Source of the DNA: a virus
Strand: one strand, 5' to 3'
Virus record (IMG/VR): IMGVR_UViG_3300032893_000111
Location: 1 to 43,255 of that record
DNA: 43,255 bases
The notes beneath the pieces were generated by a model. That model was not told the DNA's origin, made no database searches, and worked only from the letters and a program-made list of their open reading frames with translations. Positions 20,981-29,209 of the stretch are shown in pieces. The stretch's first letter is position 1, and each line of letters starts with the position of its first letter. The position numbers and the translations under genes are program-made.

Positions 20981-22696
20981 CTACTCCTTCGGGCGCTCTT
21001 CCTCGGCGGCCGGCTTCTTCTCGAGCGCGGGCGCCGCGGCCGCGTCCTGCTTCGCCATCATGTCGAGCGCCTTCTCCGCGGCCGCGTCGGCCTCCTTCTC
21101 GATGGCCTCAAGCTCGGCGTCGACGTCCTTCACGCCGTACATCGTCGCCACGAACTCGACCGTCGCCCGCTGCGAGGCGACCGCCTTGCCGCCGTTGGCG
21201 AGCTGCGCGGCCGTCGTCGCCGCCTGGATGTCCGCGTACGTTGGCGAGAAGTACGGAGGCCAGTTCAGCGTCACGTTCAGCTCGAGCGCGTTCGCCGGGA
21301 ACACCCGCTCCGTCACGGTGACGGCCTTCGTCTCCTCGTCCGTCGTCACGCGCGGCGGCAAGATGATCTCTTCGCCGCGCGCCACGTGCACCGCGCCGGC
21401 GCGGAGGAACATCCGCACCGTGACGATGATCCCCTCCTGTCCGTACTGCTCGCGCAGGATGTCGCACGTCGCCAGCATCGGCTGGTAGAGGATGCGCATT
21501 GCCTGCGCGCTCTGCGCGGCGCCGGTGATGTCGGCCGGGTCGGCGAGGATCACCCCCGTGGCGTCGAGGATGTCCTTGCGCAGCTCCTCCTTCACCCTCA
21601 GCCCGGCGTCCGCGGCGCCGGCACTGAGCTCGAGGTAGCTCGCGCCGCCCTGCGAGATGATCGCCTGCCCCGAGCCCTTCCGGATCGGCTGCCCGTTGTA
21701 CGTGCGCGGGTCCGCGTGGATGACCGGCGTCGGGTCGCAGTTCGCCTTCACCCCCCGGATCGTCGCGCTCTTGATCTGGTTCAGCTCGTCGAGGTTCGGC
21801 TCCTCGCCCTCGTAGTCGCTCTCGCCGTCCTGCTGCCCCGCCCACGGGCGGTTCTGCAGGTAGACGAACGGGCAGAAGCCGTAGTCGTGCCGCGTCTCGC
21901 GCCAGCCGCGGCGCGCGAGCGGGCTCGAGGACCAGCTCCGCGTCTTCGCGAGCTCGCCCGGCACCTCCGGCCAGACCTGCTCCGTCTCCGTGTTCCAGTA
22001 GCGGACGTACCAGTAGGTGCGCTCGACGAGCCGGTCGTCGACCATGACCGTCTTCGGGTACGGGTAGCAGAGAACCACCTGGAGCGGGACCGGCTTGTTC
22101 TCGCCCGTCTCGTCGTCCTCCTCGCCGTCGCCCCACTCGAGCACGGTCACGTGCCGCGCTGCGTGCACTTCCATCCGCGGCTTGCCCTTGCGGTAGCAGA
22201 TCGACCAGCACGCCGTGCCCATCGCGCCGCCAAGGTCGCGCGCCTCGCTCATGCGCACCCAGAGCCGCGCCGTCTCCGCGAGCACGCGGACGTAGTCCTC
22301 GCCGTCGACGTCGCCCCTCACCTGCAGCGTCGGCGTGCGGTCGGCACCGAAGAGCATCGACGTCAGCCGGCGGACGACGATCTTGCCGAGGTCGTACCGC
22401 CCGCAGGGCCGCCGCTTCGCGTACGGTACGGAGATCCCAGGCTTCACCGGCGAGTCGCCGTAGCCGACCATCATGCCGTCCCAATCGTAGAGCTTCGTCG
22501 CGTCCTGCTGGCCGCGGAAGTAGCTCTCAAGACGGTCGAGCCGGGCCACGCGCGGGTTCTGCGCGAGCTCGGTCAGCTTCACCCCCGCGAGCGGGATGAC
22601 CGTCCGCTCGTTGCCCTGCGCCGGCATCGATCCGCCGCCTCCCGGCGGCAGCATGTTCCCGAGCTCGTAGATTCCGCGCTGAAGAGGGCCGGCCAC
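20981..22696 (-). CDS. Portal protein
   Basis: A 571-residue protein from a GTG at 22696. The size, position before the MuF-like gene, and segments such as YDLGKIVVRRLTSMLFGADR, SQGGASYLELSAGAADAGLR, KEELRKDILDATGVILADPA and ITGAAQSAQAMRILYQPMLA are typical of portal proteins, including the late region that forms wing and crown helices. The portal is the 12-subunit ring at the capsid vertex through which DNA is pumped. The C-terminus is a charged helix rich in A, E and K (about 515-571). Start is uncertain because the ribosome site is weak. Confidence 0.88.
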   Translation of the reverse strand: MAGPLQRGIYELGNMLPPGGGGSMPAQGNERTVIPLAGVKLTELAQNPRVARLDRLESYFRGQQDATKLYDWDGMMVGYGDSPVKPGISVPYAKRRPCGRYDLGKIVVRRLTSMLFGADRTPTLQVRGDVDGEDYVRVLAETARLWVRMSEARDLGGAMGTACWSICYRKGKPRMEVHAARHVTVLEWGDGEEDDETGENKPVPLQVVLCYPYPKTVMVDDRLVERTYWYVRYWNTETEQVWPEVPGELAKTRSWSSSPLARRGWRETRHDYGFCPFVYLQNRPWAGQQDGESDYEGEEPNLDELNQIKSATIRGVKANCDPTPVIHADPRTYNGQPIRKGSGQAIISQGGASYLELSAGAADAGLRVKEELRKDILDATGVILADPADITGAAQSAQAMRILYQPMLATCDILREQYGQEGIIVTVRMFLRAGAVHVARGEEIILPPRVTTDEETKAVTVTERVFPANALELNVTLNWPPYFSPTYADIQAATTAAQLANGGKAVASQRATVEFVATMYGVKDVDAELEAIEKEADAAAEKALDMMAKQDAAAAPALEKKPAAEEERPKE

Positions 22697-22705
22697 GGAG
22701 GGATG

Positions 22706-23014
22706 CTAGCGCGTCTTGCGGCGCGGCGCGCGCTCCACGATCGCGTTCAGCGCGCGCGCGGCCTCGACTTTCGTGTCGCGGCCGGAGGTCCAGCCCGGTT
22801 CGACGAAGCGCGCGAGGCGCGACCGCCGCCGGCCGAGCGTCGCGTTCTCGACGCCGCGGACCTCGCTGTTGCGGAAGGTCCAGACCTCGCCCGTCTCGTT
22901 CAGGATGACCGTCCAGAGATCGTCGTGGTCAACCCCGTAGTCACGCACGAGCACGGCGAGACCGGCGCCCTTCGGCGTCCACAGCGGCAGGGGCGGGTTG
23001 AGCTGCAACATCAT
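22706..23014 (-). CDS. Unknown 102-residue protein
   Basis: Starts at ATGATG, overlapping the upstream stop (ATGA). Contains LWTPKGAGLAVLVRDYGVDH, then TVILNETGEVWTFRNSEVRG, a strand-rich half like a small barrel, and an Arg-rich C-terminus (RAPRRKTR). No family is recognised. It directly precedes the portal gene. Confidence 0.6.
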   Translation of the reverse strand: MMLQLNPPLPLWTPKGAGLAVLVRDYGVDHDDLWTVILNETGEVWTFRNSEVRGVENATLGRRRSRLARFVEPGWTSGRDTKVEAARALNAIVERAPRRKTR

Positions 23015-23256
23015 CGGCCGGCGTTCTTCCTGGCGACCTTCGCCACCTCGAGCAGCCGCGCAGCGACCTTCTCGGCCGACTCGGGCGACATCGCGATCGC
23101 CGAGTCCTCGTTCAGGATCAGCGCCACGAGCTCGTCGTTGAGCAGCCCCACGTCCAGCGGCCCCTCGACGAGGTCGTACCGGAAGCGCTCGCGAGGGGCC
23201 TCGGCTACCTCGCGCGCGCGCCTGCGCTCCTCGAGTGAGACGACCTTGTCGCTCAC
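23011..23256 (-). CDS. Unknown 81-residue protein
   Basis: GTG start within a GTGA overlap. Contains SLEERRRAREVAEAPRERFR and LLNDELVALILNEDSAIAMS, then a helix EKVAARLLEVAKVARK. Probably helical. No family is recognised. Confidence 0.55.
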   Translation of the reverse strand: MSDKVVSLEERRRAREVAEAPRERFRYDLVEGPLDVGLLNDELVALILNEDSAIAMSPESAEKVAARLLEVAKVARKNAGR

Positions 23257-23462
23257 GGCGCCGTCGGCGTCGGCTCGTCGTCGAACGAGTCCGGCTCGGG
23301 GTCGTTGACCGCTCGCTGCGACGGCGTGATCGGCATCGGGCGCGTGTGCTTGCCGGGCGCGTGGAGCACCCCACACGCCCCGCACCATGTCTTCTCGGCG
23401 GGCGGCAGCTTCTCTGCGGACCCGCCGAAGACGGCGCCGCAGGCCGGGCACTGAACGCTCAT
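23253..23462 (-). CDS. Small zinc-ribbon protein
   Basis: A 69-residue protein from an ATG overlapping the protease gene stop (ATGA). Cys5/Cys8 (CPACG) and Cys27/Cys30 (CGACG) form a zinc-ribbon pattern, followed by an acidic disordered tail (DPEPDSFDDEPTP). Linked by overlaps on both sides to the papain-like protease gene and the next small gene. It may bind nucleic acid or a protein partner. Confidence 0.65.
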   Translation of the reverse strand: MSVQCPACGAVFGGSAEKLPPAEKTWCGACGVLHAPGKHTRPMPITPSQRAVNDPEPDSFDDEPTPTAP

Positions 23463-24325
23463 CCGAACGCCGCCTGGTTGACGTCCGACTCGCTCGTGAG
23501 CGTCCAGAAGTCCGACGCGATGCCCTGGAGCACGTAGTCGTACGGGAGCCAGCCGTAGCCGCGCTCGCCCCACGACGTGCCCCACGAGTTGCGGAAGAGC
23601 AGCATCCTCGTGTTGTCGTCGTACCCGACGAAGAGCAGCGCGTGGCCGCCCTCGACGCGGTCGTGCGGCCCCGGCATCGGGACGACGCCGTCGCCACCCT
23701 CGTGCATCGGAAAGCTCGAGTAGACGGTCGTGCCGAACATCACGCCGTGACCGGCCGCGAGGCGCGCCTTGATCGCCCCGAGCACGTCCGTCGGCGCGAC
23801 GCCGTGCGCGTCGAGGCGGTAGTAGACGAGCGACCGCACGGCTGTCGCGGCCGCCGCGATGATCGCCGGCGGGTCGGCATCCCACGCCGGGCCGTCCGTG
23901 TGCGGCCACAGGCGCTCTTCGACCGCGCCAACCGTCGCGAGCGCGCGCATGGTGTCCCGGAGCTCGGCTCCGGAGTCGCCGTGCAGCCCGGCAAGCATCC
24001 GGGTCGCCTTGTAGGTGAAGAGCGGCGATAGGATAACCCGGTCACCGCGCGAGATCCGGAGGAAGAGCATCACGAGCCCGGTCCCGGCGTGACCGGTGCA
24101 CGACCCGATCGAGCCCTGGTCCATCACGGGGGCGTCGTGCTGGCGCAGGTCGACCGACGAGACGGGAAGTCCGTTGACCGTGGCCACCCACATCCCTTTC
24201 GTGACGGCGTCGATGCTCTTGTGAAGCTGCTCCGACGCGAGCGCCTTTGCCACGGCCGGGTGCTCCGCGTGGTAGTCCCGGACGTCGCGGAGGTCGCGGC
24301 GCCAGCCGAAGGCGCGGCGGGTCAC
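23459..24325 (-). CDS. Papain-like (C1A) cysteine protease
   Basis: A 288-residue protein from a GTG overlapping the upstream stop. All parts of a papain active site are visible: oxyanion Gln70 and catalytic Cys76 (MDQGSIGSCTGHAG), catalytic His228 (EGGHALLFVGYDD), and Asn246 (FRNSWGTSWGERGYGWLP). The N-terminus (FGWRRDLRDVRDYHA) resembles that of bacterial C1 peptidases. No signal peptide is evident, so it would act in the cytoplasm or inside the virion. It sits four genes before the portal. A prohead maturation protease is usually a serine or ClpP-type enzyme, so a papain-type enzyme here is unusual; alternatives are a maturation protease, an injected effector, or an anti-host enzyme. Confidence 0.88.
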   Translation of the reverse strand: MTRRAFGWRRDLRDVRDYHAEHPAVAKALASEQLHKSIDAVTKGMWVATVNGLPVSSVDLRQHDAPVMDQGSIGSCTGHAGTGLVMLFLRISRGDRVILSPLFTYKATRMLAGLHGDSGAELRDTMRALATVGAVEERLWPHTDGPAWDADPPAIIAAAATAVRSLVYYRLDAHGVAPTDVLGAIKARLAAGHGVMFGTTVYSSFPMHEGGDGVVPMPGPHDRVEGGHALLFVGYDDNTRMLLFRNSWGTSWGERGYGWLPYDYVLQGIASDFWTLTSESDVNQAAFG

Positions 24326-24519
24326 GACTTCACCTCTGCGGACGCAGCGGCGAGCAGCCGCTCTTCCGCTTGCTGAAGGGCCGTCCACGCGCGCCCGATG
24401 GCTCCCTGAGCCTCTTCGTACGACACGCTCTGATCCTCGTGAGCGCGCCGCACCTCAGCGCGCGCGCTCGCCCATGCGCGGGCGAGATCGGCGAGTTCGT
24501 GATCTGCCGCGCCGGTCAT
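24322..24519 (-). CDS. 65-residue helical protein
   Basis: An ATG start overlapping the membrane protein stop (ATGA) and a stop overlapping the protease start (GTGA). One long charged helix (LADLARAWASARAEVRRAHE, SYEEAQGAIGRAWTALQQAE). Tight coupling to the protease gene on one side and the membrane protein on the other makes it likely to be real. Function unknown. Confidence 0.6.
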   Translation of the reverse strand: MTGAADHELADLARAWASARAEVRRAHEDQSVSYEEAQGAIGRAWTALQQAEERLLAAASAEVKS

Positions 24520-25172
24520 CGCGGCCCCATGGCGCGGAGCGCGGCCGACGCCGGCGCCTCGGCGCACGGCCCGACGAAGTGCCCGAGCGCCGTCACGGCG
24601 TCCGTGAGCCAGGGCGGTACCTGCACCCCGGCGTCGGTCATCACCGCGAGCAGCCGGGTCAGGGACGCGACCACGCACGGCGCGACGGCGAGCCAGATCG
24701 CGACGACGTTCCGGGTCACGGCGGCACGGAGCGCGGCCTCGCCGGCGACGACGGCGTCGTACGCGGCCGCGAGCGCGTCGGTGACGACGTCGTAGCCGTG
24801 CTCGTGGAGGCAGTCCGACGTCGGCGACGTGCCGCAGTCCTGCGCCCGGTGCGTGTCGACGGTGTCGCGTGCGGCGACGACGCCCTGCGAGGCGATGCCG
24901 AGGCCGACCTGCCCGTCCTGCAGCGCGCTCGCGCCGCAGCCGGTCGTGAGCACCGCGCCGGCCAGCACGAGGAGCAGCAGCACGGTCGGCGGCGGGGACG
25001 GCACGTCGAGGTGCATCGCGTGCGCGAGGTAGTTCAATCCGGCGGCGAGGATGCCGCAGACGACGCCGACCCACATCGGCGCGAGCTTCAGGAACGGTGT
25101 CGCCGCGCCCAGCATCGCGAGCATCGTGCCGACGGCGAGACCGAGCTGCACGGCGTTGAACTTGAACTTCAT
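24516..25172 (-). CDS. Membrane protein with holin-like helices and an internal lipobox
   Basis: A 218-residue protein from the ATG at 25172, with a GGAAAGGAAGG leader. Hydrophobic segments lie at about 7-24 (AVQLGLAVGTMLAMLGAA), 32-51 (PMWVGVVCGILAAGLNYLA), 63-78 (TVLLLLVLAGAVLTTG), and near 165-190 (NVVAIWLAVAPCVVASLTRL). The third ends in the lipobox LTTGC at Cys79, which in a free N-terminus would be lipid-modified. An in-frame ATG at residue 53 would make a shorter product with that segment as its signal peptide. So this may be one membrane protein, or a holin-like N-terminal part plus an internally started lipoprotein. A lysis or membrane role is inferred. Confidence 0.7.
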   Translation of the reverse strand: MKFKFNAVQLGLAVGTMLAMLGAATPFLKLAPMWVGVVCGILAAGLNYLAHAMHLDVPSPPPTVLLLLVLAGAVLTTGCGASALQDGQVGLGIASQGVVAARDTVDTHRAQDCGTSPTSDCLHEHGYDVVTDALAAAYDAVVAGEAALRAAVTRNVVAIWLAVAPCVVASLTRLLAVMTDAGVQVPPWLTDAVTALGHFVGPCAEAPASAALRAMGPR

Positions 25173-25200
25173 CTCGAGCCTTCCTTTCCTGCGCAGCCCG

Positions 25201-25590
25201 TCAGAGGACCGCGGCCCAGATCGTACCCGCACCAGCCGGCGGCGTGGTGACCTTCACGTAGACGTACCCGTACACGGGGAGCGAGAGTGCCGCCAGCGTG
25301 CCCGCGGACAGCGAGAGCGAGCTCTGCAGGAGCCAGAACCGCCGGCCGTCGAGCTGCGCCTGCGTGATCTGCGAGTCGTACACGTTCGGGAACGTCGAGT
25401 CGTCAGCGACGTAGACGCTCACCGTGCAGGCGACGTCCGACACGAGCACGGTCTTGCTCGGCGGCGCGAGGTTGTTCGGGTCGCGCTGCGGCACCACGAG
25501 GATGCGGGAGAGCGGCACGTCTCCGGGATCCGTCAGCGGGTTCGTGCTGTCCGTGCTGGTGTCGATGGCGATCTTGCTCGGGAAGAACAC
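25201..25590 (-). CDS. Unknown beta-rich protein, probably virion-associated
   Basis: A 129-residue protein from a GTG at 25590, with GGAGG upstream. The sequence is strand-rich and low in charge (SRILVVPQRDPNNLAPPSKT, ACTVSVYVADDSTFPNVYD, SLPVYGYVYVKVTTPPAG), as in head-decoration or tail-spike-like domains. No family is recognised. Confidence 0.55.
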   Translation of the reverse strand: MFFPSKIAIDTSTDSTNPLTDPGDVPLSRILVVPQRDPNNLAPPSKTVLVSDVACTVSVYVADDSTFPNVYDSQITQAQLDGRRFWLLQSSLSLSAGTLAALSLPVYGYVYVKVTTPPAGAGTIWAAVL

Positions 25591-25620
25591 GTTGCCTCCG
25601 CTGCTGCTTGAGGGTCGACT

Positions 25621-26016
25621 CTACGGCGAGAGCTGCCCGCCGTCCACGCCCTCCTTCGCGAGCGCGGCGCGCAGGTCGCGTGCGGGGCAGTCAGACGCGT
25701 GCTCGCCCGAGTCGCTCGCGCCGCAGAGCGAACACTGGCCGTACTCGACCACCGCGAGCACCTCCCGCGCCGCATCCCGCACCGCGCGCAGACGCTCTAC
25801 CTCGTCGCAGAGCGCGGCGAGCAGCGTCGGGGCGGCGGCGATCAGGGCGGCGTCGGCCACGGTAGACAGAACCCGCGCATGATGAATCGGACTGCCGCGA
25901 TGCGTTTCGCGCCCAGCCTCAATCAGCCACTCGCGAGGACCACTTGTTACCGCTTCCCACGGCCCCGGCGTGGCCTCCGCGAGCAGCCGGCGCGCCTCGT
26001 CCACGGGGTCAGCCAT
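25621..26016 (-). CDS. Ead/Ea22-like phage protein with a Cys cluster
   Basis: A 131-residue protein from the ATG at 26016, with AGGAGG upstream, overlapping the PAPS-reductase-like gene by 8 nt. The segment ADAALIAAAPTLLAALCDEV followed by ERLRAVRD is the recurrent helix of ead/Ea22-type phage accessory proteins. The C-terminal part has CSLCGASDSGEHASDC, a likely zinc site. The function of this group is unknown. Confidence 0.7.
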   Translation of the reverse strand: MADPVDEARRLLAEATPGPWEAVTSGPREWLIEAGRETHRGSPIHHARVLSTVADAALIAAAPTLLAALCDEVERLRAVRDAAREVLAVVEYGQCSLCGASDSGEHASDCPARDLRAALAKEGVDGGQLSP

Positions 26017-26845
26017 GGTCGTCCTCCTTGTCACCAGGTGCCTCGCAGATGCCCCAGCGCGCGCATCCGCTGGCCTCTGGAATCACAGCAAGCTGCGCGC
26101 CGCCGCGCGCGGTGCGGGACCATGCGATTACATCGCGAATCGGTGTCGGGATCACGCGTCGCGCATCGCCAGGGCTCTTCCCCGACCGCGACTCCTCGAT
26201 TGCAAACATGGTCTGTCCGATGTCGGACTCCATCGCGGCCACGCGCTCGATGCGCTCGGAGTCAATGTCTGCGATCAGGCGCAGTTCGGACTTCCGCGCG
26301 TGGATGCAAGGCCAGCAACCGACCCGTTCGGCGCCGAGCTGATAGAGCGGGTTGAGCGGAACGCTGGCGCGGTGATGCTCCGCGACAACGTCGGCGAGCG
26401 TCCACGAAATCAACGGGCGCCACACTTCGCAGTCGTACGCGTCCGACCACTCGCGCTCAGGCATCCTAGATCGCGAGCGACTTTCCTCGGCTCGGACGCC
26501 GACGACCATTACCACGTCGCGGCCGGTCTCCTCTCGGATGCAGTCCAGCTCTGCTCGGGTCGGCGCCACCTTCAACTCCGGCGAACACCATTTCCGCACA
26601 CGCGACGGGAACGTCCCTGTGCGGCGCGCGCGTGCCTCAAAGCCCTCGGCTGACGTGCGTCGCAGTGGCCCCAACCGTTGCTCCAGCACGTCGAGATACG
26701 CGTACGTCTGCGCAGCCTCCCAGCCTGTGTCGTTGAACAGGGGGATGATCGGAGAGAGGTTCGTGCGCAGTGCCCAGCACCAGAGCGCGGTGCTGTCCTT
26801 TCCGCCCGAGATACCGAGCACATGAACCCGTTCCTGGTCAGCCAC
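26009..26845 (-). CDS. PAPS reductase family (PP-loop) enzyme
   Basis: A 278-residue protein from a GTG at 26845. The N-terminal ATP-pyrophosphatase loop GISGGKDSTALW (residues 11-22) and the segment LFNDTGWEAAQTYAYLD are those of the phosphoadenosine-phosphosulfate reductase family. Further family features are KWCSPELKVAP (Cys87), VVGVRAEESRSR, and VGCWPCIHARKSEL (Cys177, Cys180). The cysteines could bind a metal or iron-sulfur cluster. Bacterial homologues reduce sulfate; relatives such as DndC act in DNA phosphorothioation. In phages the substrate is usually unknown. No dnd partners are seen in the window. Confidence 0.85.
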   Translation of the reverse strand: MADQERVHVLGISGGKDSTALWCWALRTNLSPIIPLFNDTGWEAAQTYAYLDVLEQRLGPLRRTSAEGFEARARRTGTFPSRVRKWCSPELKVAPTRAELDCIREETGRDVVMVVGVRAEESRSRSRMPEREWSDAYDCEVWRPLISWTLADVVAEHHRASVPLNPLYQLGAERVGCWPCIHARKSELRLIADIDSERIERVAAMESDIGQTMFAIEESRSGKSPGDARRVIPTPIRDVIAWSRTARGGAQLAVIPEASGCARWGICEAPGDKEDDHG

Positions 26846-27395
26846 GGTCGCCCTCCTTCGCGGCGGCGAGGGCGGCGCAGAAGGCAGTCCACGACACCTG
26901 CATCGCGTCGTGGAGACTCTCGAAGCCATCCTCGCCAAGCGCGCCTTCCAGCGCCTCCACAGCAACACGATACGCATCCGCCGCCTCGACGAGCGCCGCC
27001 AGCTTCGCGCGCAGGGCGGCGACCTTGTTGTCTCGTTCGAGCCACGCAGCGGACTCGCGCGCGCGCGCCTCGTCCCGCTCCTTGGTGAGCGTCGCGACCA
27101 GCGCGTCCCGAGCGGCCAGCGCGGCGCGCGTGGCGTCGAGTTCGGCGAAAGCCCACTTCGTCGTATGGGCTCGGATGTACGCAGCCGCGTGCTGGCCATC
27201 CCGAACATCCGCTAGCCGCCTCGCCTGCACCTCGTCCTCCACCGTCATCGTCATCGGCGGCACGGCCGCGCAGAGCTTCGCCCGCTCGTCGGCGCGGATG
27301 GCGGCGTCTACGGCGGCCTCGGTCACGCTCGTCGGGTTGCCGGGGGTCCACAGGTCGGCCCACGCCTCCCGCACCGCCTTCTCGGTCTCGCTCAT
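26838..27395 (-). CDS. 185-residue helical protein
   Basis: ATG at 27395 in an ATGA overlap, with GAGGAGGAA upstream. Contains SETEKAVREAWADLWTPGNP, then a long helix (AALAARDALVATLTKERDEA, AALRAKLAALVEAADAYRVA). A coiled-coil protein of unknown role. It overlaps the PP-loop gene by 8 nt. Confidence 0.6.
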   Translation of the reverse strand: MSETEKAVREAWADLWTPGNPTSVTEAAVDAAIRADERAKLCAAVPPMTMTVEDEVQARRLADVRDGQHAAAYIRAHTTKWAFAELDATRAALAARDALVATLTKERDEARARESAAWLERDNKVAALRAKLAALVEAADAYRVAVEALEGALGEDGFESLHDAMQVSWTAFCAALAAAKEGDRG

Positions 27396-27628
27396 CGCTT
27401 CCTCCTCGCCAGCCATTCGTTGGCCTCTGGCACCCACGTTCGAAGCATGTCGACCAACGCCACCGACTCCGCGTCCTCCTCCATGCGGCGCAGGAGAGCG
27501 CGCAGCGGTGCCGCGAACGCTCGCAGCGTCGCCGAGTCGCCGTTCGCCTCACACGCGCGCAACATCGCGCGCACCTCGTCGATCGTCGGCTCTCGCTCGT
27601 CGCTGGCCCGTTGCTTCTCGTCACCCAT
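27392..27628 (-). CDS. 78-residue unknown helical protein
   Basis: Start taken as the ATG at 27628, because the GGAGAGGAAGG leader is well spaced from it; a GTG 6 nt upstream is possible. Contains REPTIDEVRAMLRACEANGD and LRALLRRMEEDAESVALVDM. No family is recognised. It lies 48 nt after the large terminase gene. Confidence 0.55.
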   Translation of the reverse strand: MGDEKQRASDEREPTIDEVRAMLRACEANGDSATLRAFAAPLRALLRRMEEDAESVALVDMLRTWVPEANEWLARRKR

Positions 27629-27676
27629 CTGCACCGCCTTCCTCTCCGCGCCTCGCGACGCACACGTGTTCTAGAG

Positions 27677-29203
27677 CTACCTCGACAACGTGTCCAGCAC
27701 CTCGGACGGAGGCCCGGCGAGCGACATGCGTGCGCCCTCGCGCGCAAACCAGCTCGACATGAGGTAGTCCCCCGTGTGCGCGTTGGGCGAGTAGAAGAGC
27801 GCCTGCTGCTTCCAGATGCGCACCGGCTCCGGGTGATTGCCGGCGCCGTCCGCCGGGATCTGCCAGAGCCCCGACCGAAGCTCGACGCCGAGGCTCTCGA
27901 TCCCGAACGCCTCGCTGAACTTGTGCCGCGGGTCCGTGTTGAACGGGATCACCGGCATCCCGCGCGCCTGCCCAAACTCCGTCATCCAGAGCTGGACGCC
28001 GTTCGACTCCACGACGAACGTGCACCCGTAGCGCTGGTAGATGTCGCCCATCCGGTCGAGGATCTCCGGCTGCGTCCAGCGCCCAGCCTCGATCGCGAGG
28101 ATGCGTCGGAACGGCTGCCCGCCCTCCCGAGGGTTCGGCACCATCCCGATCACGAAGAACACCGTCTGCGCGTTCGTGTGCTTCTTTCCTGCGGCGAGGT
28201 CCAGTCCGCAGAAGCTCGGCATCAGTGCGCCGTTGAGCCCGATCCGCGGCGCGCGCTCGAGCATCCGCATCCCGCGTCGCGTACACCTCGTGAACCACTC
28301 CTCCTTGAAGCGGCTATCCGAGTCGATGCGGCGCAGGCAGAGGTACGACCTCGCGAAGGCCACTGGCGTCGTCGTCGCCTCGATCTCGATGATCTCCGCC
28401 AGCGTGAGCCGCTGCGGCCAGAGCAGCCGCCATCGCTCGTGCGGCTCCTCCGGGTTCAGCACGGCCGAGTAGCGTAGGTGCGTGTAGCCTGGACGCCGCG
28501 AGAGCCGGTCGAGCCGATCGCCCGGCACCCACGGCGTGCCGATGCTCACGTGCCAGCCGTCGGGCTCGAGGCGCGTGCGGACCGTGTTGTCGGCCCACTC
28601 GAGCGTGAGCTCCACCTGCTCCGGCGTGCGCGTGTTCTCGAAGTTGAGCAGGTCGTCCTCGACGACGACGTCGGCGCGCGAGCCGAGGATGCGCTTGGAC
28701 TGACGCGCGATCGCGACCATCGACGGGTCACGGATGCCCGAGCGCCGGTCGATCGTGATCGCCGTGTCGTGCCACGGGTCGCCCTTCCGCTGCGACTTCC
28801 GCAGGTGCGGGAAGACCTCGCGCACGCGCGGGTTGTCCTCGATCGCCGCCTTCACGTGCGAGAGCACCTTCGCCGACTGCGCCTCGGCTCCCGACGTGTA
28901 GAGGATGCGCAGCTCGGGGAACTTGCCGAGGAGCCACACGAGCCAGATCGCCACCACGGACGTCTTCGCGTGCCCGACCGGCGCCTCGATCACGAGCCGC
29001 TTCTTCGTGCACAGCGCGTCGTGCCACTCGACGTGGAAGGGCGCGTTGACGATCTCCGCGCCCGTCTTCTCTGCGCGGAAGGCGAACTCCGCGAAGGCCG
29101 CCGAGCTGCGCCTGGACTCCTCGATCTGGTGCCGGCGCCGAGCCAGCGCGCGAGCGAGGCGGTCGTCGTCCCCCTCCTCCGAGATGGCGACCGCCTCTTC
29201 CAC
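27677..29203 (-). CDS. terL: Terminase large subunit
   Basis: A 508-residue protein from a GTG at 29203. The ATPase part has a Walker-A-like loop at residues 73-82 (EAPVGHAKTS, Lys80) and a Walker B strand with acidic end at 179-184 (VVVEDD). The nuclease part has GLDLAAGKKHT, FVVESNG, and a late Asp in HTGDYLMSSWF, matching the RNase H-like fold that cuts concatemeric DNA. The Walker A loop is of the variant type that phage terminases tolerate. The motor pumps DNA through the portal, which lies about 5 kb further on. The start is not fixed by a strong ribosome site. Confidence 0.92.
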   Translation of the reverse strand: MEEAVAISEEGDDDRLARALARRRHQIEESRRSSAAFAEFAFRAEKTGAEIVNAPFHVEWHDALCTKKRLVIEAPVGHAKTSVVAIWLVWLLGKFPELRILYTSGAEAQSAKVLSHVKAAIEDNPRVREVFPHLRKSQRKGDPWHDTAITIDRRSGIRDPSMVAIARQSKRILGSRADVVVEDDLLNFENTRTPEQVELTLEWADNTVRTRLEPDGWHVSIGTPWVPGDRLDRLSRRPGYTHLRYSAVLNPEEPHERWRLLWPQRLTLAEIIEIEATTTPVAFARSYLCLRRIDSDSRFKEEWFTRCTRRGMRMLERAPRIGLNGALMPSFCGLDLAAGKKHTNAQTVFFVIGMVPNPREGGQPFRRILAIEAGRWTQPEILDRMGDIYQRYGCTFVVESNGVQLWMTEFGQARGMPVIPFNTDPRHKFSEAFGIESLGVELRSGLWQIPADGAGNHPEPVRIWKQQALFYSPNAHTGDYLMSSWFAREGARMSLAGPPSEVLDTLSR

Positions 29204-29209
29204 GCTGCT

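Noticed and set aside
19955-23308. An 1117-codon plus-strand frame opposite the MuF and portal genes
   Set aside because: Composition is Arg/Leu/Val-rich and motif-free, while the minus strand carries recognisable portal and MuF sequence with proper overlaps.
26009-26845. A complete Dnd phosphorothioation system
   Set aside because: Only the PP-loop enzyme is present; no DndB, DndD, DndE or cysteine desulfurase is visible in the window.
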